Shown here: piece after piece, positions 8,917 through 17,322 of the stretch
How positions within the stretch are numbered: position 1 is the first letter of the stretch
How the letters are laid out: each line of letters starts with the position of its first letter
Assembly: GCF_003932755.1 (NCBI RefSeq)
Contig: NZ_CP024202.1
Span: 248,001 to 312,000, forward strand
Reading direction: 5' to 3'
Source of the DNA: Methylomicrobium sp. wino1
Lineage (GTDB): Bacteria > Pseudomonadota > Gammaproteobacteria > Methylococcales > Methylomonadaceae
DNA length: 64,000 nucleotides
The notes under the pieces: model-generated
Seen by the model: only the letters and a program-made list of their open reading frames with translations
What the model was told of the DNA's origin: nothing
Databases searched by the model: none
Program-made: the position numbers and the translations under genes

Positions 8917-9215
8917 CTGTGAAAGTTCGTAGATTTGGACTCTTTATCTAATTTTTCGATATGAAAAACAATGTTGGTTCCGAAGAGGGTGCGGTTGCTC
9001 GACCGGCAGGCGGCAGGGCAGATTTTTGCTCCTGCAAAATCTGCATTCACGCCAACCTTGGCGATCAGATGGCCGCCGTCGAGCCTACATGGACGTATTC
9101 ACCCAGTGCCTAAATTCCATAATCCATTGGTTATGGTTAGCTCTCTTTAATAATTTAGGTGCTGGGTTCACGACGTCCTGTCGGGCGAGTGACCGCCCCC
9201 TAACTACGCCTCGCA
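8917..9215 (+). repeat. Family B MITE-like repeat with nested palindrome
   Basis: Imperfect inverted ends GGTGCGGTTGCTCGAC (8989 on) and its relative ending near 9199 bound the core; homology to the copy at 49910-50190 extends further on both sides. Inside is an internal inverted repeat (GCAGATTTTT / AAAATCTGC). A 64 bp palindrome (9103-9166) interrupts it, flanked by TTCAC on both sides. A half copy of the family end is seen at 8778-8806. No coding potential recognised between 8522 and 9271. Confidence 0.8.
9103..9166. repeat. Family C palindrome nested in family B
   Basis: Begins CCAGTGCCTAAATT and ends AATTTAGGTGCTGGG, an imperfect palindrome. Direct TTCAC copies at 9098-9102 and 9167-9171 look like a target duplication; the uninterrupted family B copies near 54090 and 50000 (reverse) have a single TTCAC here. 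Confidence 0.75.
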
Positions 9216-9271
9216 CTTTCATTTGCCGTGGCGATTGCCAGGCCTTTATGAACGCTAGGTTAAAGCCTTAT

Positions 9272-9733
9272 CTAGGCTTCCGAAAAGTCGATTTCATGAT
9301 TTTTTTCGGTCAAGGTGATGCTTTGCTCGACTTGAACCAATACTTTTTGAATACCTTTTCTCGAATTGACATTGATCAGAATCGGCGATTTAATCGAGCC
9401 TTTGATAGTAGGCTTACCCGATTCTTCGTCGTTCTCGTCGGTGTGTAATAGAATCAGTACCGCTAATTCGTCCGGACTACTCAAGTCAAGCAATTCTTGC
9501 TCTTCGTCAGTCAAAATAAAACTGTAATTGATATTAAAGTCGACAGGGTTGGCCGCGGAAAATGTCAAATCTTCGTCATCGACGGATTGCAGCCAAAAAA
9601 TAATCGGATTATCTTCCTGATGGAAAAGCTTAAACCGGGTTTGGTCTTCGAAACCGGGAATGCCTTTCGGAAAAACGATGATAGTATCGGGATCGACGCG
9701 TTGTTCGCCGAGAAATTTTGATTTGATTTCCAT
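9272..9733 (-). CDS. fliW: Flagellar assembly factor FliW
   Basis: FliW binds flagellin and, in characterised bacteria, antagonises CsrA to tie flagellin translation to secretion. The 153-residue acidic protein has the family features: an N-terminal beta strand segment (MEIKSKFLGEQ), FPKGIPGFED, the PF/NPVDFNINY region and PILINVNSRKGIQKVL. It stands alone: no csrA, flagellin or other flagellar genes are in the window. Start ATG at 9733 is well placed. Confidence 0.88.
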   Translation of the reverse strand: MEIKSKFLGEQRVDPDTIIVFPKGIPGFEDQTRFKLFHQEDNPIIFWLQSVDDEDLTFSAANPVDFNINYSFILTDEEQELLDLSSPDELAVLILLHTDENDEESGKPTIKGSIKSPILINVNSRKGIQKVLVQVEQSITLTEKNHEIDFSEA

Positions 9734-9819
9734 GGTTATTGCCTGTTGAATTTAAAATAGCTTTTTAAGTATAGACCGCTCTAAAGATTCATCAGTACCG
9801 AACGAAAACACCGCCGCAT

Positions 9820-10071
9820 TCATTTTTGATAGTTTTCGTAATAGTCTTTTTGAATATCGTAAATAAAGCTGTCGGTTCCGTCGCGGATGCCATACATTAA
9901 ATCATAAACGCCTCGCTCGGTATCCCTGATAAATGTATGGATATTGCTAAAAAACCCGACCGTCTGCTCCCGATCAGGCAAACTGCTTGCAGACTCGCCC
10001 CGATGATTACCGGTACAGCCGAAATTGACCGCGCTTAGCAAAATCATTATCAATCCGATTATGGGTTTCAT
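9820..10071 (-). CDS. Small putative lipoprotein
   Basis: An 83-residue protein beginning MKPIIGLIMILLSAVNFGCTGN: a short basic start, hydrophobic core and Cys at about 19 preceded by FG, a plausible but not perfect lipobox. The mature part is polar and ends DYYENYQK. The ATG at 10071 has GGAGA eight bases upstream; an earlier start at 10116 would hide the signal peptide. Family not recognised. It follows the VWA gene on the same strand with a gap of about 130 bp. Confidence 0.6.
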   Translation of the reverse strand: MKPIIGLIMILLSAVNFGCTGNHRGESASSLPDREQTVGFFSNIHTFIRDTERGVYDLMYGIRDGTDSFIYDIQKDYYENYQK

Positions 10072-10198
10072 ACAATTCTCCGACAGTTTGTTATTACCAA
10101 GCAATAACAAAGCCAATTAAAAACGAACCTTATAACCTATTGATAAAAATAACAACCTTCCTCACAAACAGAAAGAACGCCAAATTTTCGTCACCTGA

Positions 10199-11119
10199 CT
10201 ATCCCCACTTTTTCTTTTTAGCTCCCGGACGATAACGGCTGGCACCACCCCAAATGAGGCGCCGAACATTGAAATAAGGACCGCTAAAAATCATCAATGC
10301 AATGAGCGCCAAAATCCAGCTTAATTCGTAGCGAACCACTTGCTGCTGACGAAGATCGATGGCCCGCAATGCCCGGCTAAGTTGCTCCGGCGTTTCCAGG
10401 TGATGATAGTACAGACCTGTAATTCCGGCCAAGCGTTGCAGAACCTGTTCTTTAACCGACGTCAAATACTCGCCCGATGAGGCCTGCCCTTTGCGAATAC
10501 GCCTATCTGCTTCATCGACTTGCCAATAGCCGGTTTGAATATTGTTTTGATCGTATTTAGGAACCGGTACCGACAATAGATTACCGACCCCAACCAACAA
10601 GCCTTTAACCTTACCTCGTTCGAGCAGGAATCTCGGATCTTTGACAGACTCAGGCGTTTGCTGCCCATCGGTAAAAAAAACCAGACTGGGACTCGAATCG
10701 ATTTTTGCGGCTTCGCGAAGACTCGTATATAAGCCCCTAGCGATATGACTATCCGCAGCCCAAGCCATGCGCCAATCGATTTTCATTAAACTTTCTTCAA
10801 TGACCGAATAGTGTTCGCACACTTCGAGCGGCTCGAACAACAAAAAACTATTTTTCGTGGTAAACAGACTCAAGCCCACATGCGATTGACAAGGCAAGGC
10901 CGATATCACCGCTTTCAAGCTCTCCTTAACAAACGAAAGACGATCCGACGGCATGCCATCGATATGGTAATCGCGCGCATTCATGCTTTGCGTGATATCG
11001 ATGACAAAAATCAGATTATAGCTGTCCTTACGAAGCGGAATACTTGGTTTAAACAAAGCCAGTAACAGCAAGACAGCAGGCACCATCAACAACCAAAGGC
11101 GCTTATCCTTAAGCATCAC
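10199..11119 (-). CDS. VWA-domain membrane protein, MxaL-like
   Basis: A von Willebrand factor A domain protein of 306 residues: N-terminal hydrophobic segment (about 9-24), VWA fold starting LIFVIDITQSMNARD (MIDAS motif DxTxS), the second metal-site loop and FFTDGQQTPE, and a C-terminal membrane segment (about 268-285). Such BatA/MxaC/MxaL-type proteins act in maturation of periplasmic enzymes, including methanol dehydrogenase in methylotrophs. It overlaps the upstream TPR-like gene by one base (GTG at 11119, ATG at 11116), and the order matches mxaK-mxaL. The match to MxaL rather than another Bat-type VWA protein is inference from order and size. Confidence 0.65.
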   Translation of the reverse strand: MMLKDKRLWLLMVPAVLLLLALFKPSIPLRKDSYNLIFVIDITQSMNARDYHIDGMPSDRLSFVKESLKAVISALPCQSHVGLSLFTTKNSFLLFEPLEVCEHYSVIEESLMKIDWRMAWAADSHIARGLYTSLREAAKIDSSPSLVFFTDGQQTPESVKDPRFLLERGKVKGLLVGVGNLLSVPVPKYDQNNIQTGYWQVDEADRRIRKGQASSGEYLTSVKEQVLQRLAGITGLYYHHLETPEQLSRALRAIDLRQQQVVRYELSWILALIALMIFSGPYFNVRRLIWGGASRYRPGAKKKKWG

Positions 11120-11739
11120 TAAGGCCCACCTTCCGGAATGCCCGGCATAATCGCATGCACGCTGCTTTTATGGCCTTGCCAGTCGGCATTTTCTTTTTCC
11201 TTGGCAGGCGGGCGAATGCGTAGCGCGAACTCAAGATTGTAACGCGCTTGCCAATGCCCTGGCTCGACCGCCAGCACCTGCTTAAAAGCTTGCTCGGCCA
11301 AATCCAACAAAGTATTGATCTGCCCATACTCCCAAACTCCCTTGGCATTCCATAACTTGGCCGCTTGCTGCAAATAAATCGTGCCCATGTTGTATTTAAC
11401 ATCGACACGAAAACCGGCATCGACAAGCGGCTCTATTTGTAAATAAAGCCGCAGGGCCTGCTGGAAATCCCCTTCCCTATTGAGCTCAACGGCTTTGGCA
11501 AAAATAACTTCGGGCGGCAAATTATCGCCGGCAAGCGCAATCGTGTCAGGTTGTCGAATCATCGCATTGAACTTGATCTGCTGTTGCAATTCACTGAGTT
11601 CGCGCACAGTCCATGCCGCTAACACAAGCAACAGCAACCAAGCCCCAACCGGGTGATAGGAGTTCCAAAGCGTTATTTTTTTCGGTCGTTTAAATATCTG
11701 CATCATTTGCTTGTCAATTCGATATCGGCGGTAATGCAT
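11119..11739 (-). CDS. MxaK-like membrane protein with TPR-like region
   Basis: About 206 residues from the ATG at 11739. After a cytoplasmic start there is one membrane segment (VGAWLLLLVLAAWTV), then a helical region resembling tetratricopeptide repeats (EVIFAKAVELNREGDFQQALRLYLQIE; YNMGTIYLQQAA; LDLAEQAFKQVLAVEPGHWQARYNLEFALR). This is the layout of MxaK, encoded just before MxaL in methanol dehydrogenase clusters. No mxaF, mxaJ, mxaG or mxaI is nearby, so this may be a second or displaced copy. Later ATGs at 11706/11703 are possible starts. Confidence 0.6.
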   Translation of the reverse strand: MHYRRYRIDKQMMQIFKRPKKITLWNSYHPVGAWLLLLVLAAWTVRELSELQQQIKFNAMIRQPDTIALAGDNLPPEVIFAKAVELNREGDFQQALRLYLQIEPLVDAGFRVDVKYNMGTIYLQQAAKLWNAKGVWEYGQINTLLDLAEQAFKQVLAVEPGHWQARYNLEFALRIRPPAKEKENADWQGHKSSVHAIMPGIPEGGP

Positions 11740-11754
11740 ATCGTAGATCAAAAT

Positions 11755-11942
11755 TCGGCACCGGGGTGCCCGTCAAAGGACGCCGTGAACCCAGCACCTA
11801 AATTATGCAAGATAGTTACCATAGCCAAAAGGCTATGGAATTTAGGTGCTGGGTGAATACGTCCATGTAGGCTCTATGCCAGCTCCATGCTGGCCCCTCA
11901 CCTAGCGTTAGGTGAGGGGCCGAACACCCCGGCACCTCCTTA
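11755..11942 (-). repeat. Family B/C repeat mosaic
   Basis: Reverse-oriented family B fragment (GACGCCGTGAA ... TACGTCCATGTAGGCTC) interrupted at GTGAA (TTCAC on the other strand) by a family C palindrome at 11790-11852. A separate perfect palindrome, CCCCTCACCTAGCG / its complement, lies at 11894-11919 and recurs at 24565-24588. The rest of 11740-12143 shows no gene. Confidence 0.7.
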
Positions 11943-12143
11943 GACACTGCCGAAATTTGAAGTGCGAAAGGTATACCTTTTTTTCGGCATTCTACTGTAG
12001 ATTTAGGGTTTGAAAAACCGCTAAATCGGCGAACCGTTCAAAGCGAGACGACTGCCCGTCTGAACCTAATATATCGCCGAGTTTGTCAGCAACTTACCGG
12101 CTAAGTTAAACTGATACCGTTTATCCATGCGGAGTCGCCGTTC

Positions 12144-12275
12144 ATGTCAGGTATCTTCAGAAAATTACTCGGATTCGTATTACTGCTGACAACCATAGGC
12201 TTGGCAACGTGTCAATCGATGCTAAAAGCCGAACCGGTATTCGATCAACTGATGCTGTCGAAATCCAAACAATGA
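12144..12275 (+). CDS. 43-residue ORF with signal-like N-terminus upstream of xpaC
   Basis: Begins MSGIFRKLLGFVLLL and continues TTIGLATCQSMLKAE, a basic start, hydrophobic core and Cys at 23, resembling a short lipoprotein or membrane peptide; it ends QLMLSKSKQ. The ATG has GGAG nine bases upstream and the stop overlaps the ATG of the XpaC gene (ATGA). Ribosome binding site and coupling suggest it is a real small gene or a translated leader. No family recognised. Confidence 0.5.
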   Translation: MSGIFRKLLGFVLLLTTIGLATCQSMLKAEPVFDQLMLSKSKQ

Positions 12276-13141
12276 CGCAAAGCCAAAACTTTCGAAAGCC
12301 TAAGCGCTTTACCTCGGACTCCTTGCAAAAATACTCGCCAAGGGGCTTGCTGCTCTATTTTCTGCCGATCGCACTACTGCCGGCAATCGTGATTGCGCTG
12401 GCTAAAGGCAATTTGATCGCGATCCTCGTCAACGCCACGGCTTATACAATGTATCTATTCTCGGCCTGGTGCTTGCGCAAAGGGCTTCAAGCCGAAGCGC
12501 GCCATCGACAAAGACCGATGGCCTCAGCAACGAAGTATCCATTAAAATTGCTTGCCGCTATCATTACCGCATTAACGACAAGCATGCTTGCCTGGCTCGG
12601 CGCACGACAAACCTTACCGGTCGCGGCAGCATACGCAGGCGGAGCGTTTTTGGGCATGTTTTTAAGTTACGGTTTCGACCCCAAAGCCAAAAGCACTCAA
12701 GGCGCTCAGGGCTATTCGGGCGATGAACTCGGCAAAGCGCTTGCCGAATCTCACGCCAATATTCGGCGTATCGAGCAAGCCGGCAACAAAATCCGCAATC
12801 AAGAATTCAATAACCGCATCGAACGAATCTGCGAAATCGCCGACAACATAATCGCCCAAATCGAAGCCGATCCGCGCGATTTTCGAAGGGCCCGAAAATT
12901 TCTCAATGTCTATCTCGACGGCGCGATGCAAGTCACCGAAGGTTATGCCAAAACGCATAGTCAACTCCAACTCGGCCAACTAGAACCCGCCCAATTGGAA
13001 CAAAACTTTCGCAATGTTCTCGAAACGATCGAAACATCGTTTCTGGAACAACAGCAAAAACTGCTTGAAGACGACATTTTCGATCTCGATGTCAAAATCG
13101 AAGTATTGACCGCGCAACTCAAACGGGAAGGCATACTGTAA
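12272..13141 (+). CDS. XpaC family (5-bromo-4-chloroindolyl phosphate hydrolysis) protein
   Basis: 289 residues with hydrophobic segments near 28-50, 52-68, 92-108 and 115-130, then a soluble helical region (GDELGKALAESHANIRRIEQAGNKIRN..., through KIEVLTAQLKREGIL). This matches XpaC-family proteins, whose biochemical role is not settled. I chose the ATG at 12272 because it overlaps the preceding small ORF's stop. TelA follows 27 bp downstream; XpaC-TelA pairs are widespread and linked to resistance to toxic anions and other envelope stress. Confidence 0.75.
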   Translation: MTQSQNFRKPKRFTSDSLQKYSPRGLLLYFLPIALLPAIVIALAKGNLIAILVNATAYTMYLFSAWCLRKGLQAEARHRQRPMASATKYPLKLLAAIITALTTSMLAWLGARQTLPVAAAYAGGAFLGMFLSYGFDPKAKSTQGAQGYSGDELGKALAESHANIRRIEQAGNKIRNQEFNNRIERICEIADNIIAQIEADPRDFRRARKFLNVYLDGAMQVTEGYAKTHSQLQLGQLEPAQLEQNFRNVLETIETSFLEQQQKLLEDDIFDLDVKIEVLTAQLKREGIL

Positions 13142-13168
13142 TGCTTTCTGACAACACAGGTACCCCCC

Positions 13169-14299
13169 ATGACTGATCAACCTTTATCTACAGCGACCGC
13201 AACAGAATCGAACGAGCCGATCCCCGGAATGTCGACAGACATCATTTCCTATCAAGCCGCCCCGCCGGAAAAAAGGGAACAAGTCGAACAATTGCTACAA
13301 GAAATCGACATAAACGATACCCATTCGATACTGTTCTTCGGCAGCAAGGCCCAAGAACAACTGACCTCGATTTCCGACCGCATGCTCGATGGCGTCAAAA
13401 ACAAAGACATCGGTCCGGCCGGCAACGACCTGAACGAAATGGTCGCGATATTGCGAGGCTTCGATGTCGACGATCTCGATCCGAATAGAAAACCGGGTTT
13501 TATCGCAAAACTCTTCGGCAAAGCCAAACCGGTCGTCAAGTTTCTGCAGCAATACGAAGAAGTCCGTAAACAAATCGATACGATCAGCGACAAGCTGGAG
13601 CGCCACAAAACTGAACTACTCACCGACATCATATCTCTCGACCGGCTCTATCAAGCCAATTTGGAATATTTTCACACACTCGAGGATTATATTGCTGCCG
13701 GCGAAGAACAGTTACGCAGGCTCGATGAAGAAATCATTCCGCAGCGGCAACAACAAGCCGAAACCGGACAAGAAATCATCGCCGCGCAACAACTGCGCGA
13801 CCTGCGCGCGGCCCGAGACGATCTGGAGCGCCGCGTTCACGACCTGCGCCTGACCCGCCAGGTTTCGATGCAAAGCCTACCCAGCATCCGCCTGGTACAA
13901 GAAAACGATAAAGGCCTAGTCGGCAAGATCAGCTCGACACTGGTCAACACAGTGCCGTTATGGCGTCAACAATTGGCGACCGCCGTGACCATATTCCGCT
14001 CGTCTCAAGCCGCGCAGACTGTTAAGGCCGCGACCGATTTGACCAACGACTTACTAACCGCCAACGCCGAAACGCTCAAGCAAGCCAACGCCGAAACGCG
14101 CAAACAAATCGAACGCGGCGTATTCGATATTGAAACGATCAAACAAGCCAATCGCACCCTGATCGAAACCATCGAAGAAAGCCTTCAAATTGCCGATCAA
14201 GGCAAAAAAATGCGTAGCGAAGCGGTCGTTCAATTACAAGAGTGCGAAGATGAATTGCGCAAAACACTTAGTTCCGCTCAGAGCAAGACGACGAGCTGA
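13169..14299 (+). CDS. telA: TelA/KlaA family toxic anion resistance protein
   Basis: A 376-residue, almost entirely helical protein: VEQLLQEIDINDTHSILFFGSKAQEQL, GFDVDDLDPNRKPGF, FGKAKPVVKFLQQYEEVRKQID, long coiled-coil-prone stretches, and TLVNTVPLWRQQL near 265, all typical of TelA. Family members are named for tellurite resistance; the mechanism is unknown. It forms a pair with the XpaC gene. The stop codon is followed at once by a REP repeat. Confidence 0.88.
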   Translation: MTDQPLSTATATESNEPIPGMSTDIISYQAAPPEKREQVEQLLQEIDINDTHSILFFGSKAQEQLTSISDRMLDGVKNKDIGPAGNDLNEMVAILRGFDVDDLDPNRKPGFIAKLFGKAKPVVKFLQQYEEVRKQIDTISDKLERHKTELLTDIISLDRLYQANLEYFHTLEDYIAAGEEQLRRLDEEIIPQRQQQAETGQEIIAAQQLRDLRAARDDLERRVHDLRLTRQVSMQSLPSIRLVQENDKGLVGKISSTLVNTVPLWRQQLATAVTIFRSSQAAQTVKAATDLTNDLLTANAETLKQANAETRKQIERGVFDIETIKQANRTLIETIEESLQIADQGKKMRSEAVVQLQECEDELRKTLSSAQSKTTS

Positions 14300-14300
14300 G

Positions 14301-14400
14301 TGCTCCGTGGGAACCCATACCGAAGCCGAGTACAAGCACGAAACACATGCCGGTACGGAAACACCGGTATGCATTCCCACGCCGGAGCGTGGGAACGAGG
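14301..14400 (+). repeat. Family A REP/BIME repeat, copy 1 (5' truncated)
   Basis: Full units read: hairpin GTTCCCACGG-TCCT-CCGTGGGAAC, a ~60 bp middle (CCATACCGAAGCCGAG... CATGCCGGTACGGAAGC), then hairpin TTCCCACGC-nnnn-GCGTGGGAA followed by CGAGG. This copy lacks most of the first hairpin arm and begins two bases after the telA stop. 14401-14568 holds nothing else recognisable. Confidence 0.9.
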
Positions 14401-14568
14401 CGGTGTAAACCCCATACAGATGCCAAACACAGCCACGAGTCACACGCCGCTACCGAAACGTAAACCTACAGGCCCAGGCACAACTCCGGCCCAATGGCAT
14501 CGCTAACGCTCAACACACCCTTACTGCCCTGATCGATTCCCGCCTACTGTCTATCACCCCCTTCCCTG

Positions 14569-14677
14569 ATTCCCACGATCCTCCGTGGGACCCCATACCG
14601 AAGCCGAGTACAAGCACGAAACTCATGCCGGTACGGAACACCGGTATGCATTCCCACGCCGGAGCGTGGGAACGAGG
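14569..14677 (+). repeat. Family A REP/BIME repeat, copy 2
   Basis: Nearly full-length unit with a mutated first hairpin (TTCCCACGATCCTCCGTGGGA). The remaining gap up to the secretin gene shows no gene or clear promoter. Confidence 0.9.
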
Positions 14678-14909
14678 CGGACGCCCAATACAACCTACTG
14701 CCCTGATAGTTTCCAGCTTACTGTCAATTTAATCTCGAATTCTTCTAAATCTGAATAACGAGACTTTATCCTCAAAAACGCCAGGAATCAGCGGCGCGAA
14801 TATTCGGGATTTATTCCTAAAGACAAGTGCGATAACGCTGACTTACACTATGCGCCCTTATGGGGGAGGGCCCCACGATGCGGTTAGTATTTGCCTGGCG
14901 GCTCGTTTT

Positions 14910-16700
14910 ATGAACATAACAAAAATGGGCAGCAAGATTCTTATCAGAGTGTTATTGAACAGATTTAAAAAAGACATCGGACACATAGGCGTCATTCTGC
15001 TAATGACGCTCTCGCCGATGACCGCTTTCGCAATGCCTTTCGAGATACAGGAACTGGAATTCAAAGGCTCTAAAGTCACCGACATCATCCGGGTGCTATC
15101 CGAGGACGCTCAGGTCAACATTGTCGCGACACCGGAAGCCGGTAACAAAGAAGTGACGGTGTTTTTAAAAAAAGTGACGCTCGAAGAAGCGATACGTGCG
15201 ATCTGCCGTATCAGCGGATTGTGGTATCGGCGCGACGACGGCGTCAACGGCACCTACCGGTTAATGACCAAAGAACAATACAGCAAAGACCTGGTCGTCG
15301 GACAAGACGACTCGATCCGCGTATTCCAATTGCGCAATCCGAATGTGATCGCGATCGCGATGGCGATCGAGGATTTGTACGGCAACCGTGTCCAAGTGTC
15401 TTACGGCAACAGCATGATGATGGGAGGCGGCTTTGGGGGATCTTCCAGTGGACGGGGAGGCTTCGGCGGAGGCGGTCGTAGCGGCGGTTTCGGCGGCGGC
15501 CGATCGTCCAACCGCTTCGGCGGTCGCGTCGGAGGCAGCGGCGGACGCTTCGGCATGTTGCTAACGCAAAGCGAACAATTGCCCGACGACTTGACGGTCG
15601 AACAGATCGAAGCCCTATCCGCGGACGGCGGTAAACAAGTCGAAGGCGAACGGCTATCGCAAATCTCGGGATTAAACAAGATCATCTTCGTGACCGTCAA
15701 TACCGAACACAACCTGTTGATCGTCAAAACCAGCGACACATCGGTGCTGAAATCGATCGCGAGCCTGGTCGAGCAACTGGACCGCCCGCAAACCCAAGTG
15801 ATGCTGGAAATGAAGATCATCGACATCAAAGTCGGCGAAGACTTCTCGTCGTTATTCAGCCTCGAATTCCGGGACACCGCGTTCAGCGGCGACAGCCTGA
15901 ATCCGATCATCATGGGCGGCGCGGCGCCGTTCACCGGCGGAGGCACGTTGATTTACGAGTTTCTCAGCGAAAACATCAAGGCGAACATCGAGCTGCTGGA
16001 GCGTAACAACCGCATCAATGTGGTTTCCAAACCGATGATCGTCGCCTCGAACCACCGCCCGGCGACGTTGTTCGTCGGCGAAGAACGCATCATGGTGCGC
16101 GGCTACTCGATCGACGCGATTGACAACCTGAATACCACGCGCACGGTGACGACGCCGGAAACCGAGCTGGAAGAAATCGGCACGACGCTGGAGATCATCC
16201 CGCACATCAACAGCGACGGCAGCATCCATATTCAATTACGACAGGAAAACGCGACGCTGAACGAAGGCGCGGCGGTGATACCGGTCACCGATAATATCGG
16301 CGGCGTCGTCAACCTGCCGGTCGATACGATCACGACCGCGCGACTGGAAGGCGAAATCTTCGCCAAACACGGCTACACGGTCGCGGTCGGCGGCTTGATC
16401 CGCGACAGCTTTTCGAGAAACCGGCGCAAGGTACCGTTTCTGGCCGACATACCGATAATCGGCAACGTCTTCCGATCGACGGTCGACGAAGACAGCAAAT
16501 CGGAAATGGTGTTGCTGATCACGCCGTACATCCTTAACGAAGGCGACGCGAGGGAAACTTACGATCCGACCCGGCAATACCATCAATACGCGCCGGATGC
16601 GGCCTACAAGCCGGACCCGTTGCCGGAACGCAGCAAACCGGCTTTGCCCGAATGCGGCGAATACTGCGCGCCGGCCAAATTGAGAGAGTCGGACTTATGA
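14910..16700 (+). CDS. Secretin (type II/IV pilus outer-membrane channel)
   Basis: Forms the outer-membrane ring through which pili or pseudopili and substrates pass. From the ATG at 14910 it is 596 residues: signal sequence (GVILLMTLSPMTAFA), an STN/N0-like domain (IQELEFKGSKVTDIIRVLSE), an N1-like domain beginning near VFQLRNPNVIAIAMAI, a Gly-rich insert (about 170-217), a second N-domain half (FVTVNTEHNLLIVKTSD), then the secretin core with VVSKPMIVASNHRPA and the C-terminal VAVGGLIRDSFSRNRRKVPFL ... MVLLITPYI signature. An earlier ATG at 14850 is possible but has no better site. It is coupled to the next gene by ATGA and is the first gene of the pilus-like locus. Confidence 0.88.
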   Translation: MNITKMGSKILIRVLLNRFKKDIGHIGVILLMTLSPMTAFAMPFEIQELEFKGSKVTDIIRVLSEDAQVNIVATPEAGNKEVTVFLKKVTLEEAIRAICRISGLWYRRDDGVNGTYRLMTKEQYSKDLVVGQDDSIRVFQLRNPNVIAIAMAIEDLYGNRVQVSYGNSMMMGGGFGGSSSGRGGFGGGGRSGGFGGGRSSNRFGGRVGGSGGRFGMLLTQSEQLPDDLTVEQIEALSADGGKQVEGERLSQISGLNKIIFVTVNTEHNLLIVKTSDTSVLKSIASLVEQLDRPQTQVMLEMKIIDIKVGEDFSSLFSLEFRDTAFSGDSLNPIIMGGAAPFTGGGTLIYEFLSENIKANIELLERNNRINVVSKPMIVASNHRPATLFVGEERIMVRGYSIDAIDNLNTTRTVTTPETELEEIGTTLEIIPHINSDGSIHIQLRQENATLNEGAAVIPVTDNIGGVVNLPVDTITTARLEGEIFAKHGYTVAVGGLIRDSFSRNRRKVPFLADIPIIGNVFRSTVDEDSKSEMVLLITPYILNEGDARETYDPTRQYHQYAPDAAYKPDPLPERSKPALPECGEYCAPAKLRESDL

Positions 16701-17128
16701 TATCCGGATTGAAAACGCTTCTTATCGCTTGGCTTTGCTTGATGCTAAACGGATGCGCGCATTTCGGCCTGGACTCGGAAGCCGACATCGCGGCCGAAAA
16801 CTGCTATGCGTACCGCTACGGCGACAAATTACGCCGCATCAACTTCGCGAAGGCATTCGACTGGTGCCACCGCTCGGCGCGCTGGGGCGACGCGAACAGC
16901 CAAGCATTGGTCGGCGAACTCCATTATATGGGACTCGGGGGAGAGCGCGATTTGTTTTCAGCCGCGCAATGGTTCGATAAATCGGCGAGACAAGGCCACG
17001 CCCATGCGCAATACATGCTGTACCGCATCTATTCGCTCAGCGATGACCCGGACCAGCGCGAACAAGCGATCTACTGGCTACAACAGGCCAGACAGAGCGG
17101 CTACAAACTGGCGCTGCAAGTGCCGTAG
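16697..17128 (+). CDS. Sel1-repeat lipoprotein
   Basis: 143 residues starting MISGLKTLLIAWLCLMLNGCAHFG, with a good lipobox (LNGC), followed by Sel1-type repeats (FDWCHRSARWGDANSQALVGELHYMGLGG; AAQWFDKSARQGHAHAQYMLYRIY; AIYWLQQARQSG). The ATG overlaps the secretin stop. A lipoprotein directly coupled to a secretin suggests a pilotin or outer-membrane assembly helper (TPR pilotins such as PilF do this job); that role is inferred from position. Confidence 0.75.
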   Translation: MISGLKTLLIAWLCLMLNGCAHFGLDSEADIAAENCYAYRYGDKLRRINFAKAFDWCHRSARWGDANSQALVGELHYMGLGGERDLFSAAQWFDKSARQGHAHAQYMLYRIYSLSDDPDQREQAIYWLQQARQSGYKLALQVP

Positions 17129-17136
17129 CACCTCTG

Positions 17137-17244
17137 GTTCCCACGGTCCTCCGTGGGAACCCATACCGAGACCAAGTACTGGTATGAGGCTAGTAAGGGT
17201 ATGGAAGCATCGGTCTGCATTCCCACGCGTAGCGTGGGAACGAG
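17137..17244 (+). repeat. Family A REP/BIME repeat, copy 3
   Basis: Intact outer hairpins with a diverged middle (ACCAAGTACTGGTATGAGG). It begins nine bases after the Sel1 gene stop. Confidence 0.9.
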
Positions 17245-17322
17245 TAGCCATAGAAGACGACAATAGAAAACCTGCCCGCGCAAGACCGAAACGAGCGGCA
17301 GCGAGAACGAGAGGAAGGAAAA

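Noticed and set aside
9026-9448. 140-codon forward ORF across the family B repeat and fliW 3' end
   Set aside because: Made of repeat sequence and the antisense of fliW.
15401-16586. Reverse ORFs of 115-180 codons inside the secretin gene
   Set aside because: Shadows of a GC-rich, Gly-rich coding region; low-complexity Pro/Arg products.
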